Source of the DNA: Eubacteriales Family XIII. Incertae Sedis bacterium
GTDB taxonomy: Bacteria; Bacillota; Clostridia; Peptostreptococcales; Anaerovoracaceae
Direction of reading: 5' to 3'
Assembly: GCA_031281765.1 (NCBI GenBank)
Contig: JAITEX010000017.1
Location: 1 to 14,393, forward strand
DNA: 14,393 nt
Shown: piece after piece, positions 1 to 8,124 of the stretch
Position numbering within the stretch: position 1 is the first letter of the stretch
Layout: the number at the start of each line of letters is the position of its first letter
Notes under the pieces: model-generated
What the model saw: only the letters and a program-made list of their open reading frames with translations
Databases searched by the model: none
What the model was told of the DNA's origin: nothing
Position numbers and translations under genes: made by a program

Positions 1-35
1 CGCCCGAAAAATCCTTTTTTTTGCCGTTCTTCCAT
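1..35 (-). CDS. ftsY: Start of a gene, probably ftsY (SRP receptor), cut by the window edge
   Basis: Only the first 11 codons are inside the window, reading MEERQKKGFFG with no stop. The start codon lies 29 nt after the smc stop, with purine-rich AAGG and AAGGG stretches just upstream. FtsY proteins of Firmicutes commonly begin with a short basic stretch and a G-F-F motif, and ftsY commonly follows smc in the rnc-smc-ftsY order. FtsY is the GTPase receptor that docks signal recognition particle and ribosome at the membrane. The identification is an inference from position and a short N-terminal motif; the catalytic NG domain lies outside the window. Confidence 0.55.
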   Translation of the reverse strand, partial: MEERQKKGFFG

Positions 36-64
36 TACCCTTATCGTTTCCTTTGTTCTTTCCC

Positions 65-3000
65 TTATTGTTCCGCCGCCTGTTCGCCTGCCAGCTTCTG
101 CGCGAACAGCTCCGTCTCCCGGCCGCCGAGCATAAGCGAGAGTATCGTCGTGACGCCCTGCTCCTGCATCGTGACGCCGAACAGCGCGTCGGCGTACTCC
201 ATCGTGGAGCGCTGGTGCGTAACGAGCGTGAACTGCGTACCGCGGAAACTTTCGACGTATTCGGCAAAGCGCTGTATATTTGCCTCGTCGAGCGCCGCGT
301 CTATCTCATCGAGGATACAGAACGGCGTCGGCTTCGCTTTCAGTATAGCAAACATCAGCGCAATGGCAATCATTGATTTCTCGCCGCCGCTGTAGCTGTC
401 GATACTGACTAAGTTCGCCTTGCCGGGCGGCCGGACGCTGATCGTGATCCCGCACTCAAGCGGATCGCTTGGGTCTTCGAGATTCAGTTCGCCCTTGCCG
501 CCGCCGAACAGCAGCTTGAACGCGTCATCGAAATTCTCCGCGACCTTATCGAAGGTTTCACCGAAACGCTGTTTGCTGACGCGGTCCATCTCCTCCACGA
601 TGCGTTCATAATCCGCCATACTCTGCAGTATGTCATCGCGCTGCTCGGTCAGGAACGCGTAGCGCTCGCTGACCTCCTCGTATTCGCGGATGGAGCCCGG
701 GTTTACTTCCCCGATTTCAAGCAGGCGGGATTTTATCTCGCGGTTTTCCTTGACGGCGGCTGACATGACAAAGTCATCCTTTTTGAATTCCAAGGCATGG
801 GCATAGGACAGGTCAAATTCGTCGAACAGTTTGTCCTTGAAATTCTGCAGGCGCGTTTCCTGCCGTCCGAGTTCCACTTCCATCGCCGTCCGCGATTCCG
901 TACGGCCGTCAATATCATCTGCAAGGCGCGCAAGCTTCAGCCCGTCTTCCTCTATCTTCGCGCGGGCCTCGTTGCGCGAAGCCTCAAGCCCGTCAATCAT
1001 TCTGTCAAGCTCTTCTTTTTCCTGTTCGAGCGCGCGGACCGTCTGCGCGAGGTCTTCTTCGGAAACGCTCCCGCGCTCAAGCGCCGCAATTTGTTCGTAT
1101 TCCTCTTTTTTTGCCGTCAGCTCGGTTCGCATCATATCGATGCGCCGCCGCGCCTGCGCTTCCGCCTCGTCGCTGCCTGCCTTCTCCGTCTCTGCGGCGG
1201 CTACGCGCACACGTATGCCGGTCACTTCCTCGTTTGCCGCCTCACTCGCTTCCCTCGCGGCGAGCTGGTCTTTCAGATCCGCGGCCGCCTCTGTCTCGAG
1301 CCGGGCTATGGCCGAACCGATATGTTCAATGTCACGTTTCAGCTCTTCACACAGGCCGATATTCCGTGCTTTATCTTCGGCGGCGTTTCTCATATCGCGT
1401 TCGCGCCGTTCGATACGCGCTTCGATTTCGCTTCGCCGGTATTCGAGCGACTTTATTTCGCCGTCCGCTTCGGCAAGCTGCCGCGCGAGTTCGCGTCCGC
1501 GCGTATCAAGCCGGCGGATCTCCGCGAGCAGCCGTTCCGACCCGGCTCGTAATTCCGCAAGCTCCGCCGTTTTTTCTTCCTTATCCTTATCGATCGCGTA
1601 GAGTTCTTCGGCAAGCTGCGCTATCTCCGCCTTGCGCTCAAACAGATTTGCGCTCTTGTTCCGGTACGCCCCGCCCGTAATGGCGCCCGCCGGATTTATC
1701 ACGGAACCGTCAAGCGTGACGATGCGGTAACCGTTCGCTCCCGACTTTGACATGCGCACCGCGTTGTCCAAGGTATCCGCAATCACGACGCCGCCGAGCA
1801 GGTAGGTAAAGACATCCTTGTATTCGGCGTCGAAATCAACCTTTTCGAGCGCGTAGGAAATGAATCCCGGCGCGTTTTCAAGCTCCGGCGCTTTCGGCTT
1901 ATCGTTCAGGCGCAACCCTCGCACGGGCAGGAAGGTCAGGCGTCCGGCTTTGTTCTCGCGCAGGAATTTGACGGCCTTCTTTGCCGCGTCCCGGTCATCG
2001 CATACGATATGCTGCGCCTGCGCTCCGAGCGCCGTTTCAATAGCGGTTTCATAACCGCGCGGCACCCGCGCAATATCGGTGACGACGCCCCGTATGCCGG
2101 GAAGGCTTTCCTTCATCAGCGCGCGCACACCCGAGGCAAAGCCCTCGTAATTCGCTTCCATTTCCTCTATCGTCTTCTTGCGTGCGGAAATCTGCTCGGC
2201 GCTCAGCCTCATGTTTTCAAGGCCGAGCGCGTATTCGCCGGATTTTTTTACCGAAGCCTCATAGGCCGCGCGCGTTTCGTTCTCCTGCGCCTGAACAGTA
2301 TTGTTTTCAGCCGCAAGCCCGCCCTTTCGCGCGTGCGCCGCTTCTATCTCCGCTATCGTTTCGTCAAGCTCCTTTTTTGACGCGTCAAGCTCTCCCGTCA
2401 GCCGTTCCTTCGCCGTGTCAAAACTCGCGAGCAAATCCTCGTTCCCCGACAAATCCTGCTCTTTCAAAGATTTTTCACGCGTCAGGTCAAAGACGTTCGT
2501 CCGCTTCTCCTCGATTGACGAGGTAAGGGCCGCGAGCTCCGCGGCTTTCAGCGCGGCCGTTTCGAGCTTCGTCTCCAACGCGCTTTGCAGCTCCGCGAGC
2601 TTTTCGTCATTCACGCGCTTCGTTTCCGAGATGTTCGAAACTGCGGCTTCCTCTTCCCTGATCCGCATGTCATATGCCGCGATTTCGCTTTCGAGGCGCT
2701 GCTTGTCCTTTTCAATACCGCGCAGTTTTTCCTCGTTCAGCATCGCGCTGCTTCTCAGACGCAGGGTTTCCTGGATATTGTGCGCGCGCCGGTCTTTCAT
2801 CTCCGCCTGTTTATGCTCAAGCTCATCGCTCTGCGCGCGCAAAGCGGTAAGCTCAGCGTCGAGCGCGGCTCTGTCACCGCGCAGCTTTTCGAGGGCTGCC
2901 GCCGCTTCTTCCGCCTGCAGGCGCAGTTCCCTGTTCTTCTCGCGCGTCGCCTCGATATTCTTCAGCGTGATATTGATTTCAAGCTCGCGATGGCGCTCCG

Positions 3001-3655
3001 AAAGCGTCTTGTGCTCCTTCGCTTTCTCGCTTTCCTCCTGCAGGCCGCCGATGCGCGATTCGATGTCCTCTATTATGATATTCGTGCTTTCGAGGTTCTG
3101 ATGCGCCGAGTCGAGCTTGCGCTGCGCGGCCGCCTTGCGGCTCTTATACTTGATGATGCCGGCGGCTTCCTCGAACACCTCGCGCCGGTTCTCGGGTTTC
3201 TCACTGACCACCTTGTCAACGCGCCCCTGGCCGATAAACGAATAGCCGTCCACACCGATGCCCGTATCCATGATGAGTTCGCGGATGTCGCGCAGCCGGC
3301 ACGGACTGCCATTGATATAATATTCGCTCTCACCGCTTTTGAACAGGCGGCGGCGAATCGCCACCTCGGTATAATCTATCGGGAGGATACCTTCCGAATT
3401 GTCGATGATGAGCGTTACCTCAGCCATGCCCTTGGGACGGCGGCTCTCCGTTCCCGCAAAGATGATTTCGTCCATTTTGCCGCCGCGCAGCGTCTTTGCG
3501 CTCTGCTCGCCGAGCACCCAGCGCATCGCATCGGAAATATTGCTCTTGCCGCTGCCGTTCGGCCCGACAATACACGTAATGCCCTCGTCCCATTCAATCG
3601 TGACGGGGTCGGCAAAACTCTTGAATCCTTGAATCTCCAGCTTCTTTAAGTACAT
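65..3655 (-). CDS. smc: Chromosome segregation protein SMC
   Basis: This 1196-residue protein has the full SMC layout and the usual bacterial length. The N-terminal head carries the Walker A motif GPNGSGKS at residues 31-38. Two long charged coiled-coil arms (about 170-500 and 670-1010) flank a hinge at about 519-665, which contains conserved stretches such as TALGAQAQHIV and the glycine-rich GAITGGA. The C-terminal head carries the ABC signature SYSGGEKSM and the Walker B motif FCILDEIDAAL. SMC is the ATPase core of the condensin-like SMC-ScpAB complex, which loads at origin regions and extrudes DNA to organise and separate sister chromosomes. The gene begins one nucleotide after the rnc stop, and its likely ribosome binding site (AAGGG) lies inside the last rnc codons, so the two are probably translationally coupled. 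Nothing looks broken or missing. Confidence 0.98.
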   Translation of the reverse strand: MYLKKLEIQGFKSFADPVTIEWDEGITCIVGPNGSGKSNISDAMRWVLGEQSAKTLRGGKMDEIIFAGTESRRPKGMAEVTLIIDNSEGILPIDYTEVAIRRRLFKSGESEYYINGSPCRLRDIRELIMDTGIGVDGYSFIGQGRVDKVVSEKPENRREVFEEAAGIIKYKSRKAAAQRKLDSAHQNLESTNIIIEDIESRIGGLQEESEKAKEHKTLSERHRELEINITLKNIEATREKNRELRLQAEEAAAALEKLRGDRAALDAELTALRAQSDELEHKQAEMKDRRAHNIQETLRLRSSAMLNEEKLRGIEKDKQRLESEIAAYDMRIREEEAAVSNISETKRVNDEKLAELQSALETKLETAALKAAELAALTSSIEEKRTNVFDLTREKSLKEQDLSGNEDLLASFDTAKERLTGELDASKKELDETIAEIEAAHARKGGLAAENNTVQAQENETRAAYEASVKKSGEYALGLENMRLSAEQISARKKTIEEMEANYEGFASGVRALMKESLPGIRGVVTDIARVPRGYETAIETALGAQAQHIVCDDRDAAKKAVKFLRENKAGRLTFLPVRGLRLNDKPKAPELENAPGFISYALEKVDFDAEYKDVFTYLLGGVVIADTLDNAVRMSKSGANGYRIVTLDGSVINPAGAITGGAYRNKSANLFERKAEIAQLAEELYAIDKDKEEKTAELAELRAGSERLLAEIRRLDTRGRELARQLAEADGEIKSLEYRRSEIEARIERRERDMRNAAEDKARNIGLCEELKRDIEHIGSAIARLETEAAADLKDQLAAREASEAANEEVTGIRVRVAAAETEKAGSDEAEAQARRRIDMMRTELTAKKEEYEQIAALERGSVSEEDLAQTVRALEQEKEELDRMIDGLEASRNEARAKIEEDGLKLARLADDIDGRTESRTAMEVELGRQETRLQNFKDKLFDEFDLSYAHALEFKKDDFVMSAAVKENREIKSRLLEIGEVNPGSIREYEEVSERYAFLTEQRDDILQSMADYERIVEEMDRVSKQRFGETFDKVAENFDDAFKLLFGGGKGELNLEDPSDPLECGITISVRPPGKANLVSIDSYSGGEKSMIAIALMFAILKAKPTPFCILDEIDAALDEANIQRFAEYVESFRGTQFTLVTHQRSTMEYADALFGVTMQEQGVTTILSLMLGGRETELFAQKLAGEQAAEQ

Positions 3656-3656
3656 T

Positions 3657-4373
3657 TCATCCCTTATTCCTTATTTCGCGCAGAGCGTTTTTTGCCGCTG
3701 CCTGTTCGGCATCTTTTTTCGAACGCCCGGAACCGGACCCGATGGTTTTGCCCGCAAGCACTACATCGATATAGAAGACCCTGTCATGCGGCGGCCCGTC
3801 TGTCATCCGCAGCACATAGCGTATATCGACCGGGCCGTTCTTCTGCAGGGAAATCTGCAGCGCAGTCTTGTAGTCGCTGCTGCCGGACAGGCTTCCTCCG
3901 CTCTCTACCGCATTGCGTATCTGAACCTCGAGCGCCTTTTTCACGAAACGCGCGGCTTTCTTGAACCCGCCGTCGAGATAGACCGCGCCCGCTAACGCCT
4001 CAAAAGCGTCCTCGAGCACCGTGGGGTTCCCACGTTCACCCGTCTTATCCGCGCCACGGCCCATCATCAGGTAGTCCGCGATCCCCAACTTCTGCGCCGC
4101 GTAGGACAGCGCGTCCGTACACACGAGCTTTGCGCGCAGCGACGAAAGCCGGCCCTCGTCCGAATCCCGCATCAGCTCATAGAGCTCATGGGTGACGGTC
4201 AATTCCACCACCGCGTCACCGAGGTATTCGAGGCGCTGATTCGAAACAAGGCCTTCTTCCGGATGCTCGTTCACATACGATGTGTGCATAAACACCATAC
4301 GCAGCAACCCTTCGTCCTTGAAACGGTAGCCTATTCTGCGCGTAAGCGCCTTGAAATCCCGCGTATCATTCAT
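3657..4373 (-). CDS. rnc: Ribonuclease III
   Basis: At 238 residues this is a normal-length RNase III, the double-strand-specific endonuclease that processes rRNA precursors and structured or antisense-paired RNAs. The N-terminal catalytic domain (about 1-155) contains the signature NQRLEYLGD at 45-53. Acidic residues E49 and D53, together with D122 and E125 in LEDAFEALAGAVY, match the family's metal ligands. The C-terminal double-stranded-RNA-binding domain (about 163-236) ends with GRSKKDAEQAAAKNAL, typical of that fold's last helix. The start codon overlaps the end of plsX by 8 nt (ATGAATGA), and the stop is one nucleotide from smc. This points to a tightly coupled operon. In many Firmicutes acpP lies between plsX and rnc; here there is no room for it. 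Confidence 0.97.
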   Translation of the reverse strand: MNDTRDFKALTRRIGYRFKDEGLLRMVFMHTSYVNEHPEEGLVSNQRLEYLGDAVVELTVTHELYELMRDSDEGRLSSLRAKLVCTDALSYAAQKLGIADYLMMGRGADKTGERGNPTVLEDAFEALAGAVYLDGGFKKAARFVKKALEVQIRNAVESGGSLSGSSDYKTALQISLQKNGPVDIRYVLRMTDGPPHDRVFYIDVVLAGKTIGSGSGRSKKDAEQAAAKNALREIRNKG

Positions 4374-5403
4374 TCCGTTCTATCTTCGATATTTCCGCCA
4401 TTGATTTCCCGATGTTCTCCACAACGCGGTTTTCCATAAACGGTATCGCGCGCGCGATGCTCTTCATCACGCCTTTCGCGTCCGTGGAGCCGTGCATCTT
4501 GACGACCGCCCCCTTCACGCCGAGTACGGGAGCGCCGCCGTATTCCTGATAGTCGAACGCCTTTTTCAGCTCCATCAACTTATTGTTCAGCAGCACCGCA
4601 CCCATTTTCGGGATAATGCCCTCCGTGAATTTCTTCCGTATCAGATGAGAGATGCTCAACGCCATGCCCTCGGTCATTTTCAGTATAATATTCCCGACAA
4701 GCCCGTCGCAGACGATAACATCGCAGATGCCGAGCGGCACATCGCGCGCCTCCACATTGCCGAGGAAGCCCGGTACGAGGCCTTCTTCTTTCGCTTTCGT
4801 CAGCAGGCCGTACGCTTCTTTCAGCATAGCGGAGCCCTTGCCCGGTTCCGTCCCCATATTGACGAGCCCCACACTCGGGCTTTCAATGCCGAGTACGCTG
4901 TTCGCATAGATGCTGCCCATCACGGCAAACTCGAGCAGATTGCCCGCCCGCAATTCCGCGTTCGCGCCCGAATCTATCAAAATGGACGTGGCGCCGGTCT
5001 CGAGTATCGGATAGGCGCTGCATATCGCCGGGCGTTCAAACCCCTCGATACGCCCGAGAATAAAAATGCCGCCGGCCATAATAGCGCCGCTGTTTCCGGC
5101 GGACAGAAAGAGGTCGCCCTCACCGTTCTTCAGGGCTTCAAGCCCCTTTACGAGCGACGATTCCGTCTTGCGCCGCACCGCCTTTACGGGCGATTCTCCG
5201 GTTTCGATCACCTCCGGCGCGTGCAGAATCGACAGTTTCGACCGGTCGTACTCGAAGTCCGCCGCGTCGAGCGCCGCGTTTACGCGGGCTTCGTCGCCGA
5301 CGAGCACGATTTCATGGTCAATCAGGTCGGCGGTCTCCGCCGCTCCCCTTACGATGTCATCCGGGGCGTGATCACCGCCCATCGCGTCAATTATTATTCT
5401 CAT
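4366..5403 (-). CDS. plsX: Phosphate acyltransferase PlsX
   Basis: PlsX makes acyl-phosphate from acyl-ACP and phosphate, the first step of the PlsX/PlsY route to phosphatidic acid in Gram-positive bacteria. It acts as a peripheral membrane enzyme. The 345-residue product is of family length. It starts with the characteristic MRIIIDAMGGDHAP and contains SAGNSGAIMAGG (about 101-112), GLVNMGTEPGKGS and, near the C-terminus, the conserved PVLGVKGAVVKMHGSTDAKG. The ATG is supported by a GAGAGGG ribosome binding site 7 nt upstream. It lies 48 nt after the KaiC/PEP-binding gene, a gap in which no convincing sigma-A promoter is visible, so read-through from upstream is possible. The usual neighbours rpmF and acpP are absent from the window. 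Confidence 0.97.
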   Translation of the reverse strand: MRIIIDAMGGDHAPDDIVRGAAETADLIDHEIVLVGDEARVNAALDAADFEYDRSKLSILHAPEVIETGESPVKAVRRKTESSLVKGLEALKNGEGDLFLSAGNSGAIMAGGIFILGRIEGFERPAICSAYPILETGATSILIDSGANAELRAGNLLEFAVMGSIYANSVLGIESPSVGLVNMGTEPGKGSAMLKEAYGLLTKAKEEGLVPGFLGNVEARDVPLGICDVIVCDGLVGNIILKMTEGMALSISHLIRKKFTEGIIPKMGAVLLNNKLMELKKAFDYQEYGGAPVLGVKGAVVKMHGSTDAKGVMKSIARAIPFMENRVVENIGKSMAEISKIERNE

Positions 5404-5446
5404 AGCAGTACCCTCTCATTGTCCATCTATAGCCTCAATTGTTCTC

Positions 5447-5464
5447 CGGGATCACCATATCCCG
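5447..5464 (-). other. Short hairpin spanning the stop codon of the KaiC/PEP-binding gene
   Basis: Read on the minus strand, CGGGAT and ATCCCG form a perfect 6-bp stem around a 6-nt loop containing the TGA stop. No run of T follows, so it is not a canonical intrinsic terminator. It might slow or protect the transcript between this gene and plsX, or mean nothing. Confidence 0.3.
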
Positions 5465-8034
5465 CAAATCGTCTCGCCGGACGCTATATCCGATACGATT
5501 TTTAAGCCCTTTTTCCCCACCTCATATACGCTGATAATATCCGCGACGCCGCTGCCCGTAAATTCGGGATCCGCCTCGCCTATCATATTCCTTTCCGCCG
5601 CGAAAAAGTCCGGGGCGTAATATTTCGTCGTTTCCTTGTTCTCGAAGATGGACGCGTAGAAGATGTCCGCCTCAACGAGATCCTGGAAGAAATGGCTGCC
5701 GTAGGAGAGCTCGGGCAGATAGCCTGCGCCCTCATAGCTGACCTCGCAAGCGATGGCGATAGCGCTGATTTCCGCGAAGCGCACGGGGACGCCGAGTTCC
5801 GGCGACGTAGTGCCGATGCGTCCCGGCACGAGCAGCATGACCACCTTGCCGCTGTCCTTGTAGAACTGGTTTATCTGGCCGATGGCCCGCGCCACGGCCG
5901 GTTTTTGATTGTAGGGGTATTCGTAGTAGCGCTTCGGGTCCACCTGGATGACAACGTCTATCTTTGTGGAATAGGCGCCGCCCATCGTGCCGCCGTTCAG
6001 GTCGAAGAAGATGTTTTCGCGCGGGACGTCCTTCGGCAGCTCGGCGCGGATGCCCGAACCGCCCGTCTGTAGCGGACGGCATTGCAGCAGATTGATAACG
6101 AGGCCGCCACTTTTTGAGATATTCAGCGCAAATTCCATATCCACGGGATAGTCGTACTCGCGCTCCACAGTCTTCAGTATCTTCCTGATGCTGCCGACAA
6201 ATTCCTCATTGCGCAGCAGGTTTTCGCAGGTCGTAAAAATCACCTCGCGGTCCATGCCCACCTGTTTCAGTTCGCTTTCCCGCTTCGAATCATGCTCCAC
6301 CATTACGGATTTGAACCACGGCGCCATTCTCGCCGCGATTTTTTCCATCGGCACGGTCGCGTGCGCGTTGACGGTCAGGTCGAGCACGTCCACCTTATGC
6401 TGGGCATAGTCCGAAACATAGGTTCCCTGCATGGCCCTGAGCGACGGGTTGTCAAGCGCCGCTATACGCGGATAGTCGCCGTCCGTCCGGTCTACCGCCC
6501 GTGTCCCGAGCCCCATGACGATGCGTATCACCCCCGCGTTCGGGTCGATATTCGGCTTCCAGCGGTAGGCATTATAGGAGAACGCGACGCCCGCCGCGGC
6601 CGGCATATACATATCGCGGAAAAGCGAGCCCGTTACGCGCTGGACGAGGAGCGCCATCTGTTCGTCCATATTCGTCAGCCCGCGCTGCAGGCGGTATTCG
6701 AGCACGGACTCGTCCATCGTGCTCGCGTAGACCGTGCGCACCGCGTTTTCAAAGGCGACGAGCCGTTCTTCAAGCGTCCCCTTGTTCACGCAGAACACGG
6801 ATTCATACTTGCCCGCAAACGCGTTGCCGAAACCGTCCTCCAGCAGGCTGCTTGAACGAACGATAATAGGGCTCTGGCCGAAGTATTCGAGCATACGCCG
6901 GAACTGCTCGCGGATATTGTCCGAGAACTCACCCTCGAGAATCTTCTCCTTCAGGATTTCCGCTATCGGGAAATAGCCGCGCTTTTTGCGCTGCTTGATT
7001 TTCAGCCCCCAGCATTTGTTGCGTATAAGAAACGTATAGTAGAGGTTCGAGCAGACATAGAACGAATCGTGAGGTTCGAGTATCTGCGATACGTCGGGCA
7101 GGTGCTTGTCAACGATTTGCCGCGACAATATCATGCCGGTCGCCTTGCCGCCGATGCTGCCGACGCCAATCATGCGCGCCTTGATGTTCAGGAGGTCCGC
7201 CAGGTTTACATTATTCACGGCGATGTCGAGCATATGCTCGTCCGTGCCGAATACCATGCGGCAGAGGTCGCGGATGTCCGACGGCACCTCGTATTTCTGC
7301 ACGAGGGCTTTCTTTTTCATAAAGAAGCGCTCCCAGTTGTCTAAGTTCAGGGTACTGTCCACATTGCCGTTCTCGGCGACTAAGCTATAGAAACGCGCAA
7401 GCTCGATGCCGTTTGTCAGCGGCTCAATATCATTCGGATCGTCCTTGTCCACGCGGTGCGGCAGGAATATCGTCGGCAGGTACCGCTCGAGAATCTTTAT
7501 CGGCTGGATATACATACTGTCTTCGTCGTGGAAGACATCGAGAAGCACGGACGCCGTCTCGCGGATACGCGCCACGGACTCGAACGAATGGTGGTCGCTC
7601 GTGTAGGAGAAGTAGGCGACGGAATTGCTCTTGACGATCTCGGGCGCCGTGACGACGAAGAAGTTCCCCATCATCCAATCCGCGACCCACTCGACCTGCA
7701 GGTCCGTCATGCTGTCGAAGACATAGTGGGTTTCCGGCCCCTCGTCCTCGATAATGTCGGATATGGTCATGACCACGGTTTCGAACCCGCTGCTCAAATC
7801 TATCTCGTAGGTGCGTACGCCGACCGCCGTCTCAAACAGCGCGAGGTGTTTGTCAAACCGGAAGTACACTACATTCTTATTATCCTCGATTGCCTGACGG
7901 ATAAAGGGCTCCACAAAAAAACGATAGTCGTCTATATCCGAAACCTGGAAGACCACATTATCCCCGTAACGAATATAGTCGAGAGCCGTATCGAATCCCG
8001 AAATTCCTGACAACGCACGCTTTTGATTTATCAT
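5452..8034 (-). CDS. KaiC-like domain fused to a PEP/pyruvate-binding (PPDK N-terminal type) protein
   Basis: This 860-residue protein has three visible parts. Residues about 1-190 resemble a RecA/KaiC-type ATPase fold: it opens with SGISGFDTALDYI, like the KaiC GIxGLDxxL entry, and has a Walker-B-like HYVFDSM. The Walker A P-loop is missing, replaced by RYGDNVVFQVS. Residues about 280-655 match the PEP/pyruvate-binding ATP-grasp domain of PPDK and PEP synthase, with GSIGGKATGM, IIVRSSSLLEDGFGNAFAGK and the closing LQCRPLQ. The C-terminal region (about 656-860) carries PGRIGTTSPELGVPV and LSYGSHFFQDLVEADIFY, known to me from related PEP-binding proteins. The phosphohistidine swivel domain and PEP-forming TIM barrel of complete PEP synthase are absent, so it cannot be a standard PEP synthase. 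The substrate is unknown; a signalling or phosphotransfer role is a guess. An in-frame TGA lies 15 nt upstream of the ATG, which fixes the 5' limit. Confidence 0.85.
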   Translation of the reverse strand: MINQKRALSGISGFDTALDYIRYGDNVVFQVSDIDDYRFFVEPFIRQAIEDNKNVVYFRFDKHLALFETAVGVRTYEIDLSSGFETVVMTISDIIEDEGPETHYVFDSMTDLQVEWVADWMMGNFFVVTAPEIVKSNSVAYFSYTSDHHSFESVARIRETASVLLDVFHDEDSMYIQPIKILERYLPTIFLPHRVDKDDPNDIEPLTNGIELARFYSLVAENGNVDSTLNLDNWERFFMKKKALVQKYEVPSDIRDLCRMVFGTDEHMLDIAVNNVNLADLLNIKARMIGVGSIGGKATGMILSRQIVDKHLPDVSQILEPHDSFYVCSNLYYTFLIRNKCWGLKIKQRKKRGYFPIAEILKEKILEGEFSDNIREQFRRMLEYFGQSPIIVRSSSLLEDGFGNAFAGKYESVFCVNKGTLEERLVAFENAVRTVYASTMDESVLEYRLQRGLTNMDEQMALLVQRVTGSLFRDMYMPAAAGVAFSYNAYRWKPNIDPNAGVIRIVMGLGTRAVDRTDGDYPRIAALDNPSLRAMQGTYVSDYAQHKVDVLDLTVNAHATVPMEKIAARMAPWFKSVMVEHDSKRESELKQVGMDREVIFTTCENLLRNEEFVGSIRKILKTVEREYDYPVDMEFALNISKSGGLVINLLQCRPLQTGGSGIRAELPKDVPRENIFFDLNGGTMGGAYSTKIDVVIQVDPKRYYEYPYNQKPAVARAIGQINQFYKDSGKVVMLLVPGRIGTTSPELGVPVRFAEISAIAIACEVSYEGAGYLPELSYGSHFFQDLVEADIFYASIFENKETTKYYAPDFFAAERNMIGEADPEFTGSGVADIISVYEVGKKGLKIVSDIASGETICGIW

Positions 8035-8040
8035 TTGGAT

Positions 8041-8049
8041 ATTATATCA
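8041..8049 (-). promoter_or_regulatory. Extended -10 promoter for the KaiC/PEP-binding gene, possibly leaderless
   Basis: The minus strand reads TGATATAAT, a perfect TGnTATAAT extended -10 element. Its last T is 7 nt before the A of the ATG at 8034, so the predicted transcription start coincides with the start codon. No Shine-Dalgarno sequence precedes the ATG. An alternative -35-like TTGTCA lies at 8080-8075, paired with a weaker AT-rich -10 near 8056-8051, and would give a short leader instead. Confidence 0.5.
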
Positions 8050-8073
8050 TATATTATTTCCAAAAGGGCGGTG

Positions 8074-8103
8074 TTGACAAAAGCCACACAATAAGCGTAC
8101 AAT
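8074..8103 (+). promoter_or_regulatory. Sigma-A-type promoter of the toxin-antitoxin cassette
   Basis: A consensus -35 box TTGACA (8074-8079) is followed after 18 nt by TACAAT (8098-8103), five of six matches to the -10 consensus. Transcription would start near 8110, leaving a leader of about 15 nt before the ATG at 8125. This placement excludes the in-frame ATG at 8104 as a start, because it would lie upstream of the transcript. Confidence 0.75.
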
Positions 8104-8112
8104 ATGGGTACG
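8096..8112. promoter_or_regulatory. Candidate operator: small inverted repeat over the -10 box and start site
   Basis: CGTAC (8096-8100) and GTACG (8108-8112) form a perfect 5-bp inverted repeat with a 7-nt spacer. It overlaps both the -10 box and the predicted transcription start of the cassette. RelB/DinJ antitoxins are ribbon-helix-helix repressors that bind palindromes at their own promoters, so this is a reasonable autoregulatory site. Arms this short also occur by chance. Confidence 0.4.
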
Positions 8113-8124
8113 GAGGGTGATGTT

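Noticed and set aside
2585..3649. A 354-codon open frame on the plus strand opposite smc
   Set aside because: It is fully antisense to the conserved SMC head and coiled coil. The low-complexity product looks like a shadow frame, as do the other plus-strand frames over smc.
5404..5451. Search for a plsX promoter in the 48-bp gap
   Set aside because: TATAGA and TTGAGG occur but not with acceptable spacing to partner boxes, so no promoter is annotated.
4492..5505. A 337-codon open frame on the plus strand opposite plsX
   Set aside because: It lies antisense to an unmistakable plsX, its product (rich in H, R, A) resembles no family, and no ribosome binding site or promoter fits. It is a by-product of GC-rich codon use.
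8104..8124. In-frame upstream ATG for the antitoxin
   Set aside because: It directly abuts the promoter -10 box, upstream of the likely transcription start. The ATG at 8125 has a strong ribosome binding site and gives a normal DinJ-like N-terminus.
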